Shown here one piece after another: positions 1 through 5,898 of a stretch of DNA of 7,867 nucleotides; position 1 is the stretch's first letter; every line of letters begins with the position of its first letter. The position numbers and the translations under genes are program-made. This stretch comes from DAIOHQ01 sp036744635 (GTDB lineage: Bacteria; Planctomycetota; Phycisphaerae; Tepidisphaerales; Tepidisphaeraceae). The notes under the pieces are model-generated. The model ran no database searches, was not told the origin of the DNA, and was given only the letters and a program-made list of their open reading frames with translations. The DNA is taken from contig DAIOHQ010000231.1 of NCBI GenBank assembly GCA_036744635.1, positions 1-7,867 on the forward strand, in the 5' to 3' direction.

Positions 1-42
1 AGTACCGGGCGAGGGGGCCAGAAAAAGACGGTTGCCAAAAAC

Positions 43-1425
43 ATGCGCTACACCCCGCGGAAGGCTTCCACAGCCCATATCCTGGCCTCCGCCGTCGCGT
101 ATAATGATCGCGTGGACCTTCGAGCGAAAATTGAGTTGCGGGCGACCCGCGTCGCCGTCATCGGCCTGGGCTACGTCGGCCTGCCGCTGCTCCGCGCCTT
201 CTTTTCGGCCGGGTTCGCGGTGATGGGTTTCGACACTGACCAGAAGAAAATCGACGCGCTCAAGAGCGGCCGCAACTATCTGCGCCATCTCGGCGATGAT
301 TTCATCAAAGCACTGGCCGCATCGGAACGTTTCACCGCCACCGTTGACATGGCCCGCCTCGCCGAGGCGGATGTGATCATCACCTGTGTCCCCACGCCGT
401 TGGGCAGGCACCTCGAGCCGGACTTGTCCTTCGTCGAAAAAAGCGCGGATGACATCGCCAGGACCCTCCGCCCCGGCCAGCTTATCGTGCTGGAATCCAG
501 CACCTATCCCCGCACCACCCGCGAGGTGATGCTGCCGCGCTTCGAGAAGCGCGGCCTGGTCTGCGGCAAGGACTTTTTCCTGGCCTATTCCCCCGAGCGC
601 GAAGACCCCGGCCGCAAGGATCATAATACCCAGAGCATTCCCAAGCTGGTGGGGGGGATCGATCCGGTCAGCGGCGAGCTGGCCACCGCGCTGTATCGCA
701 AGGCGATTCAGCAGGTGATCCCGGTTTCCAGCGCGGAGGTGGCCGAGGCCGCCAAGATCCTGGAGAACGTCTACCGCGCCGTCAACATCGCCCTGGTCAA
801 CGAGATGAAGATGGTGCTGACCGCCATGGGCATCGACATTTGGGAAGTAATCGAGGCCGCCAAGAGCAAACCCTTCGGATTCCAGGCGTTCTATCCCGGC
901 CCCGGCCTCGGCGGCCACTGCATCCCCATCGATCCTTATTACCTCACCTGGAAGGCTCGCGAGGTGGGCATGCCCACCCGCTTTATCGAGCTTGCCGGCG
1001 AGGTGAACCGGGCCATGCCGGAATACGTGGTGCAGCGAACCGCCCTGGCGCTCAACGAACGTGGCCGCTCGGTCAACGGATCGAAGATCCTCGTGCTCGG
1101 CCTCGCCTACAAGCCGGATGTGGATGATGTCCGCGAGAGCCCCAGCTTCGAGCTGATCGACAAGCTCGAGCACTTGGGCGCCGCCGTGGACTACAACGAC
1201 CCGCACGTCCCCGCCACCCATTACATGCGCCGCTGGGGCGACATCGGCAAGACCAGCGTGCCCCTGAGCCCCAAGACGCTAGCCGCGTACGACTGCATTC
1301 TCATCGCCACCCACCACGCCGCCTACGACTGGCAGATGATCGCCGACCACGCAAAGCTGATCGTGGATACCAGAAATGCCCTGAAGGATATCCAGGGCCG
1401 GCGCGAACATATCGTCAGCGCATGA
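43..1425 (+). CDS. wbpA: UDP-N-acetylglucosamine 6-dehydrogenase (nucleotide-sugar dehydrogenase, WbpA type)
   Basis: Predicted cytosolic NAD-dependent enzyme that oxidises C6 of a UDP-hexose, most likely UDP-GlcNAc, to the uronic acid used in surface polysaccharide. Seen: the N-terminal Rossmann motif GLGYVG at residues 41-46, an acidic residue after the second strand (GFDTD), CVPTPL, the substrate-loop phrase SPEREDPG, the central helix region with ENVYRAVNIALVNE, and the catalytic-cysteine motif GGHCIPIDP with Cys293. A C-terminal UDP-binding domain follows (VLGLAYKPDVDDVRESPS). The FGF...FYPGPGLGGHC context is typical of the WbpA/UDP-GlcNAc branch rather than UDP-glucose dehydrogenase; exact substrate is inference. 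The ATG at 43 gives 460 residues, but the first 23 look unlike the family. An in-frame GTG at 112 gives 437, close to the usual length. Neither start has a Shine-Dalgarno sequence. No other polysaccharide gene is adjacent; the next gene is convergent. Confidence 0.93.
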   Translation: MRYTPRKASTAHILASAVAYNDRVDLRAKIELRATRVAVIGLGYVGLPLLRAFFSAGFAVMGFDTDQKKIDALKSGRNYLRHLGDDFIKALAASERFTATVDMARLAEADVIITCVPTPLGRHLEPDLSFVEKSADDIARTLRPGQLIVLESSTYPRTTREVMLPRFEKRGLVCGKDFFLAYSPEREDPGRKDHNTQSIPKLVGGIDPVSGELATALYRKAIQQVIPVSSAEVAEAAKILENVYRAVNIALVNEMKMVLTAMGIDIWEVIEAAKSKPFGFQAFYPGPGLGGHCIPIDPYYLTWKAREVGMPTRFIELAGEVNRAMPEYVVQRTALALNERGRSVNGSKILVLGLAYKPDVDDVRESPSFELIDKLEHLGAAVDYNDPHVPATHYMRRWGDIGKTSVPLSPKTLAAYDCILIATHHAAYDWQMIADHAKLIVDTRNALKDIQGRREHIVSA

Positions 1426-1508
1426 CTCGAAAACAACGACCAGATGGGGACTACGCAGAATACGTTGCGGGGCAGCGGAGGCTGGAGCATAGTAGAGTCA
1501 TGGCAACT

Positions 1509-2345
1509 TCAGGAACCGATCTCCAATCCGTTCTGCTTCAGCTCTTTCGCGCCCATGGCGTCGATGCCTCCGGCGATGGGGAATGGGTGAAACTCCCGCG
1601 GCCGCACGCGCGGATTCAGGGGAGGGTCGTGGCCGAGAAATCTCATGGCGATTCCATGGAGCGATCGACGTGCATCACCTGTTTCGGTGTCCTGCGGCGA
1701 GCAGTTCAACAGCGCGGCGGAGACCTCTTGCGCGACTGGAGGAGCCGGCGCGGGAACCGCCGTCCCGCACTCCGGGCAACGCTCCGGTGTCGCCCGCAAG
1801 TCGTAACCGCATTTCTGGCAGAAGCCGGGGCAGGGCCGCTTTCGTCGGATCAGTCGCCGCAGCAGCCAGAAGGCGGGGAGAAGGGCGAAGACCGCTGCGC
1901 CAAGCCAGGCGGGGAAGGTAAGATCAATCCCGGTCTGTGTACTGCAGTGCAAAGCGGAATCGCCATAGGAAGTGGTCCACGTCCAAAGGTAGCATCGGAG
2001 GTGTTCGCCCAACCGGCCGAATTTGCTGTCTTCAACGAGCAGCGGCGGATCAATGTCGAAGTCGTCGCCAGTAGGGCTCCAGGACAGGCTCGTCCCCAAC
2101 ATGCCAGGCAGGTTTGCCTCCTGCTGCGGCGTGGTTGCGGTGGAGCGGGACGCATGGAGATCAATCGTGCGGCCATACCATGCGATGACGAATCTATCTC
2201 CAATGAGATGCGAGGCGTCTGGCTGGCTGAGTCTTGTAAAACTGCGCTCGCCGCCCCACCTTCGGCTGAGCAGGCCCAGGGTGGCTATGCCGAGGCACAG
2301 CCCCAGCGAAACCGCCGCCAGAAGGTTGAAGAGCATCCGCCGCAT
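1509..2345 (-). CDS. Two-helix membrane protein with a CxxC-CxxC zinc ribbon, function unknown
   Basis: 278 residues, not assignable to a named function. Seen in order: MRRM followed by a hydrophobic helix at about residues 5-26; a polar, probably extracytoplasmic region of about 115 residues; a second helix at about 144-162 followed by an arginine-rich stretch (LLRRLIRRKR, stop-transfer-like); then a zinc ribbon with Cys176, Cys179, Cys190 and Cys193 in CQKCGYDLRATPERCPECG. The tail is proline-rich and then featureless. The ribbon directly after a basic membrane anchor is a recurrent planctomycete architecture; its role is unknown, and metal binding is inferred from the four cysteines. Two helices with a positive N-terminus suggest that both ends are cytoplasmic. 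A 312-codon open frame on the opposite strand (1422-2360) is a shadow: it lacks recognisable motifs, while this frame has them. There is no Shine-Dalgarno before the ATG; a TATACC box lies about 8 bases upstream. Confidence 0.85.
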   Translation of the reverse strand: MRRMLFNLLAAVSLGLCLGIATLGLLSRRWGGERSFTRLSQPDASHLIGDRFVIAWYGRTIDLHASRSTATTPQQEANLPGMLGTSLSWSPTGDDFDIDPPLLVEDSKFGRLGEHLRCYLWTWTTSYGDSALHCSTQTGIDLTFPAWLGAAVFALLPAFWLLRRLIRRKRPCPGFCQKCGYDLRATPERCPECGTAVPAPAPPVAQEVSAALLNCSPQDTETGDARRSLHGIAMRFLGHDPPLNPRVRPREFHPFPIAGGIDAMGAKELKQNGLEIGS

Positions 2346-2426
2346 CGGCGGGGGGTATAACAGAAGTGCGCCCCGGCTTGCGGCGTGGTAGGATGGCGGG
2401 GGAAGCGGTTTTACTCTGGCGGAATC

Positions 2427-2631
2427 ATGAGCATCGCCCGCGCCCGCGGCATCCTCTTTGGCGTCCTATGGCCGATCAGCACGGCGCTGCTATTGGCAAC
2501 GGCGGGGTTGTGGATCGCCACCAAACTGCGGCTATGACTTACGGGCCAGCCCGGAGCGCTGTCCAGAATGCGGCCTGCCCATCGCCCATCCCCCCGCCCC
2601 CCTCAGCGCCCCAGCCACACACTTGCCATGA
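2427..2631 (+). pseudogene. Small membrane-anchored zinc-ribbon protein, split by a +1 frameshift
   Basis: An ATG at 2427 opens a 36-codon frame (stop 2535-2537) encoding a basic start (MSIARARG) and one hydrophobic helix (about residues 9-31, ILFGVLWPISTALLL onward). Eight bases before that stop, in the +1 frame, from 2527, the DNA encodes CGYDLRASPERCPECG and then a proline-rich tail ending at a TGA at 2629-2631. Together the halves make a helix-plus-zinc-ribbon protein of about 67 residues, the same architecture as the C-terminal half of the divergent neighbour. The ribbon has three of its four cysteines in normal spacing (CG...CPEC); the first of the leading CxxC pair is missing, the nearest upstream in-frame cysteine being six residues away. 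Damage therefore seems to sit just upstream of 2527. A decayed gene is likeliest; sequencing error or true frameshifting are alternatives. Confidence 0.62.
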
Positions 2632-2704
2632 GTCGGGCTGGCACCTGGGAGGGATTGGAGACTGGACAAGTGCGGTTTCCGCGGTGGTCTGCGTGGCACA
2701 GAGG

Positions 2705-2732
2705 TGGACTTTGTCTAAGGTTTTTCTATAGT
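2705..2732 (+). promoter_or_regulatory. Candidate sigma-70-like promoter for the monooxygenase gene
   Basis: TGGACT (2705-2710, four of six matches to TTGACA) and TATAGT (2727-2732, five of six to TATAAT) are separated by 16 bases and lie about 40 bases before the ATG at 2772. This is a pattern match only; planctomycete promoters are poorly defined. Confidence 0.4.
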
Positions 2733-2771
2733 GGGGCGGTCAACAGGGCTCACCGAAAGCAGCGTCTGCCA

Positions 2772-4244
2772 ATGTCACAACCCGCGACTTTCCCGGCGCC
2801 TGGCCTTTCGGCCTCGGCGGTTCACCCTTTGATCATTCAGGGCGGCATGGGCGTCGGCGTTTCCGGCTGGCAGTTGGCGCGGGCGGTCGCGCAGGCCGGG
2901 CAGCTTGGGGTGGTGTCGGGGACGGCGCTGTCGATCATTCAGAGCAGGCGGCTGCAACTGGGCGACCCCGGCGGGCACGTTCGCCGGGCGCTGGGGCATT
3001 TTCCTTTTCCGGAAATCAGCGGGCGGGTTCTGGACAGCTATTACATTCCCGGCGGCAAGCCGGCCGGGCGGCGGTTTGCGGCGCTGCCGATGCCCGCGGT
3101 GCAGTTCTGTCGGGCACTGATGGAGCTGACGATCGTCAGCAACTTCGTCGAGATATTTCTGGCCAAGGAGGGACACGGCGGGGTGGTGGGCGTGAACTAT
3201 CTCGAGAAGCTGCAGAGCACGACGCTGCCATCGCTGTTCGGCGCGATGCTGGCGGGCGTGGATTACGTGCTGATCGGCGCTGGCATCCCGCGTGCGATTC
3301 CGGGGGTGCTGCAAAAGCTGGCCAACGGCGAGGCGTGCCAGTTGAAGGTGGACGTTCTGGGGGCGCTTGCAGGGGAAGAGACGGTCAGCACCTTTGATCC
3401 AGGCGATTTCTGCGACGGGGCGGCGCCTGCGCTGAAGCGGCCGACGTTCCTGGCGATCGTCTCGTCGGCGACGCTGGCGACGGCGCTGGTGCGCAAGTCC
3501 GATGGTCCGGTGGATGGTTTCGTCGTTGAAGGATCAACCGCCGGCGGCCACAACGCGCCGCCGCGCGGTCCTACCCAGTTCAACGGGCGCGGTGAGCCGC
3601 AATATGGGCCGCTGGATGTGCCGGACCTCGAGCGATTCCGCGGGCTGGGGTTGCCCTTCTGGCTGGCCGGCGGGTACGGCAGCGCCGGCAAGCTGGCCGA
3701 GGCGCTGCGATTGGGCGCGGCGGGGATTCAGGTGGGGACGGCGTTTGCGTTCTGCGCTGAATCGGGAATCACCTCATCGCTCAAGGGGCGCGTGATCGCG
3801 CGGGCGCGGAGGGGGGGCGGCGGGGCAGGCGGGGCGATCGACGTGCTGACCGATCCCAAGGCATCGCCCACCGGCTTTCCGTTCAAGGTTTTGCAGCAGG
3901 AGGGGAGCCTGTCCGAGGCGGAGGTGTACGATGGCCGCCAGCGCCACTGCGATCTGGGATATCTGCGTTCAACCTATCGCAAAGCTGACGGCACGGCCGG
4001 GTATCGTTGTCCGGCCGAGCCGGAGGAGCAGTATGTCGCCAAGGGCGGGGCGGCCGCGGAATGCAGCGGGCGAAAGTGCCTGTGCAATGGTTTGCTGGCG
4101 ACGGTAGGCCTCGGCCAGATCCGGGACGGCGCCGTCGAGCCGCCGCTGTTGACCGCGGGCGACGACCTCTCCTGTCTCTGTAATTTTCTCGCACCCGGCG
4201 CCGACTCGTACGCCGCCGCGGACGTGGTTCGAGTTCTATTGTGA
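2772..4244 (+). CDS. Nitronate monooxygenase-family FMN-dependent oxidoreductase
   Basis: 490 residues, matching a long bacterial branch of the 2-nitropropane dioxygenase/nitronate monooxygenase family: FMN-dependent TIM-barrel enzymes that oxidise alkyl nitronates, here cytosolic. Seen: the N-terminal flavin-loop motif QGGMGVGVSG (23-32); GHGGVVGVNYLEK; VDYVLIGAGIPR; VEGSTAGGHNAPPRG with the presumed catalytic His260; and the phosphate-binding elements LAGGYGS (Gly300, Gly301) and GAAGIQVGTAFAFC (315-328). The C-terminal extension carries TDPKASPTGFPFKV, CDLGYLR, and a conserved-looking cysteine cluster (Cys413, 431, 436, 438). The reading frame is open back to 2568, but homology begins at the ATG at 2772 (MSQPATFP), so I start there, despite no clear Shine-Dalgarno. 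A glycine-rich stretch around residues 346-354 (RRGGGGAGG) sits where relatives have a short loop. True substrate is unknown. Probably cotranscribed with the SGNH gene 49 bases downstream. Confidence 0.88.
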   Translation: MSQPATFPAPGLSASAVHPLIIQGGMGVGVSGWQLARAVAQAGQLGVVSGTALSIIQSRRLQLGDPGGHVRRALGHFPFPEISGRVLDSYYIPGGKPAGRRFAALPMPAVQFCRALMELTIVSNFVEIFLAKEGHGGVVGVNYLEKLQSTTLPSLFGAMLAGVDYVLIGAGIPRAIPGVLQKLANGEACQLKVDVLGALAGEETVSTFDPGDFCDGAAPALKRPTFLAIVSSATLATALVRKSDGPVDGFVVEGSTAGGHNAPPRGPTQFNGRGEPQYGPLDVPDLERFRGLGLPFWLAGGYGSAGKLAEALRLGAAGIQVGTAFAFCAESGITSSLKGRVIARARRGGGGAGGAIDVLTDPKASPTGFPFKVLQQEGSLSEAEVYDGRQRHCDLGYLRSTYRKADGTAGYRCPAEPEEQYVAKGGAAAECSGRKCLCNGLLATVGLGQIRDGAVEPPLLTAGDDLSCLCNFLAPGADSYAAADVVRVLL

Positions 4245-4275
4245 CGGAGCGATCACGACGGCGTGTTACGCTCCG
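4245..4275 (+). other. Intercistronic two-step hairpin between the monooxygenase and hydrolase genes
   Basis: Perfect 7-bp outer stem CGGAGCG (4245-4251) with CGCTCCG (4269-4275), enclosing a perfect 4-bp inner stem CACG (4254-4257) with CGTG (4262-4265) and an ACGG loop. The two stems are joined by a small AT/TTA internal loop. It begins at the base after the monooxygenase stop and ends 18 bases before the hydrolase ATG. No T-tract follows, so it is not a standard intrinsic terminator. Processing, stability or attenuation roles are inference. Confidence 0.55.
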
Positions 4276-4293
4276 CGGCGCTGGAGATATTTC

Positions 4294-5406
4294 ATGAGCG
4301 ATGGCAAGTCACGGCAACCGGGCGAGCGGTATGTTTTTCTTGGCGATTCGCTGACGGATGGGTTCACCTGGCCGATGTTGATGCGGCAGGCGCTGGCGGA
4401 GGGGGGGGCGGCGGGGAGGGAGGCGCCGGCGTTTATCAACGCGGCCGGCGGGGGGGACACAGCGCGGATCAACCTCGATCGGCTGGATGATTATGTGCTG
4501 CGCTACCGGCCGACGACGTCGTTCATCCTGTTGGGGGGCAACGACCGGGCGCGCGGGGTCAGGCCGAGGCAATACGAAGCGGAGTTGCGGGAGATCATCG
4601 AACGGCTGCAGGATGCAGGGTCGAAGGTGGTGATGATTTCCCGCCCCATTGGCGGGCCGAAGCAGCAGACGGCGGCGGCCGGGCCGATGCCGATGCCCGA
4701 ACGCTACGAGGCGGTCAAGCGGAAGCTGGCGCGGCGGTACGGCTGCGTCTTCGCCGATGCCCGACGGCACACGAAAATGGCGTGGGAGCTGGGGCTGTGG
4801 CTGTGGGAGCCGGATCAGGTGCATTTGAATTTGGAAGGGTACCGCGTGGTGGCCCGAAGCGTGCTGGATGCGTTGGGCCATGAGGATGTGCCGCCGGTCG
4901 AGCAGTTCAAGGTCGAGCTGATGCCGGGGTTGGTGACGCCGTGGAGGTTGACGGCCCGCCCGCCGTCCCCCCTCCGCGCTGGCGCGGGCGCGGAGGCCAA
5001 GGCGCTGGATGCCAGGACGGTGGGGGCGTTGCGAGCGGATCGAAGCTGGAAGGTGCTGGAATTGCCGGAAGATCGGCCGGCGGAGGGGCAGGCGAACTGG
5101 TGGCTGGATCAGGTGCGCCGCCAGGGGTTTGCGTTGTCGCTGGCCAGCCTGGTGGGAAAGGCCGAGACGTATTGGGGAATCGCGGAGGTGCATTCAGCGA
5201 AGGCGGCGCGGAAATATCTCAACACCGGGGGAGCGCTCAAGAGCGTGTGGCTCAACGGCAGGAAGGTGTTCGCGTTCCAGAAATGGACGGGATTTCATCC
5301 CGGCAAGGAGCGCATCGCGGTGCGCCTGCGCCGGGGGGTGAATCGGATCGTGATTGAGACCGGCGAGCAGTTTGCGCTGAACTTGACCGATCAGCTTCTG
5401 TGGTGA
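4294..5406 (+). CDS. SGNH/GDSL-type hydrolase (esterase/lipase-like) with a C-terminal beta-rich domain
   Basis: 370 residues. The N-terminal half is an SGNH hydrolase, a family of esterases, lipases and acetyl-xylan or peptidoglycan O-acetyl esterases. Seen: block I GDSLTDG with nucleophile Ser19; the oxyanion-hole glycine region NAAGGGDT (Gly52-54); block III LGGND with Asn83; and block V DQVHLNLEGY with Asp174 and His177 completing the catalytic triad. Residues from about 205 form a second, unassigned domain. Its last 100 residues (LNGRKVFAF, KERIAVRLRRGVNRIVIE) resemble the beta-strand pattern of jelly-roll carbohydrate-associated modules; that is a weak inference. No signal peptide is visible, so it may be cytoplasmic. 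GGAG at 4283-4286, seven bases before the ATG, supports this start. It follows the monooxygenase gene by 49 bases and reads into an epimerase fragment. Substrate not predictable. Confidence 0.85.
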   Translation: MSDGKSRQPGERYVFLGDSLTDGFTWPMLMRQALAEGGAAGREAPAFINAAGGGDTARINLDRLDDYVLRYRPTTSFILLGGNDRARGVRPRQYEAELREIIERLQDAGSKVVMISRPIGGPKQQTAAAGPMPMPERYEAVKRKLARRYGCVFADARRHTKMAWELGLWLWEPDQVHLNLEGYRVVARSVLDALGHEDVPPVEQFKVELMPGLVTPWRLTARPPSPLRAGAGAEAKALDARTVGALRADRSWKVLELPEDRPAEGQANWWLDQVRRQGFALSLASLVGKAETYWGIAEVHSAKAARKYLNTGGALKSVWLNGRKVFAFQKWTGFHPGKERIAVRLRRGVNRIVIETGEQFALNLTDQLLW

Positions 5407-5426
5407 GCGGGAAGGATGTCGCGGGC

Positions 5427-5627
5427 ATGGAGGTTGTTGTAACTGGAGCGGCGGGGACGCTGGGGTCGGCGGTGTGTCGTCTGCTGCAGGAGGCCGGGGA
5501 CGAGGTTGTCGCTGTGGATTGCGTTGACCCTGGCGGCGGCACGGGAAAGAGCGGCGGCGCCCTTGCGGTGCCGGTGATGCGGAGTCGTCGCGGAAGTCAG
5601 CAGTCGGCAGTCGGCAGTCAGCAGTGA
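5427..5627 (+). pseudogene. N-terminal fragment of an NAD(P)-dependent epimerase/SDR, broken at an inverted repeat
   Basis: The frame encodes MEVVVTGAAGTLGSAVCRLL followed by QEAGDEVVAVD: a complete first beta-alpha-beta Rossmann unit with the TGxxGxxG dinucleotide motif of extended SDRs (nucleotide-sugar epimerases and relatives, usually about 300 residues). After about 35 residues it turns into low-complexity sequence (PGGGTGKSGG) and stops at 5625-5627 in the loop of the heptamer inverted repeat, 66 codons in all. No catalytic YxxxK or C-terminal domain follows in any frame I examined. An in-frame GTG at 5403 overlaps the stop codon of the hydrolase (GTGA) and could be the original coupled start; the ATG at 5427 begins the homology. 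I read it as a gene remnant truncated by rearrangement or repeat insertion, possibly still translated as a short peptide. Confidence 0.65.
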
Positions 5628-5662
5628 ATTTCTTGCTGCCGACTGCTGACTGCCGACTGCCG
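5596..5662. repeat. Heptamer tandem repeats forming a 27-bp imperfect inverted repeat
   Basis: Four 7-bp units, GTCAGCA, GTCGGCA, GTCGGCA and GTCAGCA, run from 5596 to 5623. After an 11-base loop (5625-5635) the complementary arm follows at 5636-5662 with the same heptamer rhythm. The arms 5598-5624 and 5636-5662 pair at 24 of 27 positions; the three exceptions are A/G exchanges at the variable position of the unit. I see no poly-T run after it. It resembles dispersed intergenic heptamer repeats seen in many environmental genomes. It sits exactly at the point where the epimerase reading frame ends. Confidence 0.8.
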
Positions 5663-5785
5663 CGGCTGCTGCGGGGATGCGCGGCGGTCCCAGATTTCGG
5701 GCCGGCGGTACTCAGCCGTTCGGTTTCCCGTCGCGCTCTTTTGGAAAAACCTGTCATTTTGCGCAAATTTCGCCGAAAATTTTGC

Positions 5786-5813
5786 TTGCATTCGACGAAA
5801 TCCCGAATATACT
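5786..5813 (+). promoter_or_regulatory. Probable promoter of the PEP-CTERM gene
   Basis: TTGCAT (5786-5791) and TATACT (5808-5813) are separated by 16 bases in a locally AT-rich stretch that contrasts with the GC-rich surroundings. It would give a leader of roughly 80 bases before the ATG at 5899. The AT-rich dyad just upstream (5756-5783) could be an operator. No experiment or alignment supports this; it is motif and position only. Confidence 0.55.
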
Positions 5814-5886
5814 ACCAAGTGACGGAGGGCATTTGCAGATCTCCCCTCGTCCTGGATGCACATCCGAACGTTTTGCGGTGAAAATT

Positions 5887-5893
5887 GGAGAGG
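5887..5893 (+). promoter_or_regulatory. Ribosome binding site fixing the PEP-CTERM start
   Basis: GGAGAGG lies five bases before the ATG at 5899. The frame is open back to 5677, but this strong Shine-Dalgarno and the signal peptide that begins at 5899 decide the start. Confidence 0.8.
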
Positions 5894-5898
5894 ATTCC

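Noticed and set aside
1426..1508. Intergenic gap between the convergent dehydrogenase and zinc-ribbon genes as a terminator
   Set aside because: No stem followed by a T-run could be found on either strand.
1422..2360. 312-codon plus-strand open frame whose ATG overlaps the dehydrogenase stop (ATGA)
   Set aside because: The opposite strand encodes membrane helices and a four-cysteine zinc ribbon over the same bases; this frame has no recognisable motif and a composition typical of an antisense shadow.
2660..2710. GC/GT-rich text (GCGGTTTCCGCGGTGGTCTG and following) that resembles dispersed intergenic filler repeats
   Set aside because: Only one copy is in the window and I found no inverted or tandem structure, so I cannot support a repeat call.
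2568..2771. 68-codon upstream extension of the monooxygenase frame
   Set aside because: It overlaps the zinc-ribbon remnant and the likely promoter, is low-complexity Pro/Arg/His sequence, and family similarity begins only at the ATG at 2772.
2775..3314. 179-codon minus-strand frame opposite the monooxygenase
   Set aside because: Antisense shadow without motifs; the plus strand shows continuous family similarity.
4309..5193. 294-codon minus-strand frame opposite the SGNH hydrolase
   Set aside because: Arg/Pro/His/Gln-rich shadow of a GC-rich gene; the plus strand carries all SGNH catalytic blocks.
5677..5898. 74-codon extension upstream of the PEP-CTERM start
   Set aside because: The strong Shine-Dalgarno at 5887-5893, the promoter at 5786-5813 and the signal peptide starting at 5899 show that this stretch is untranslated leader and promoter.
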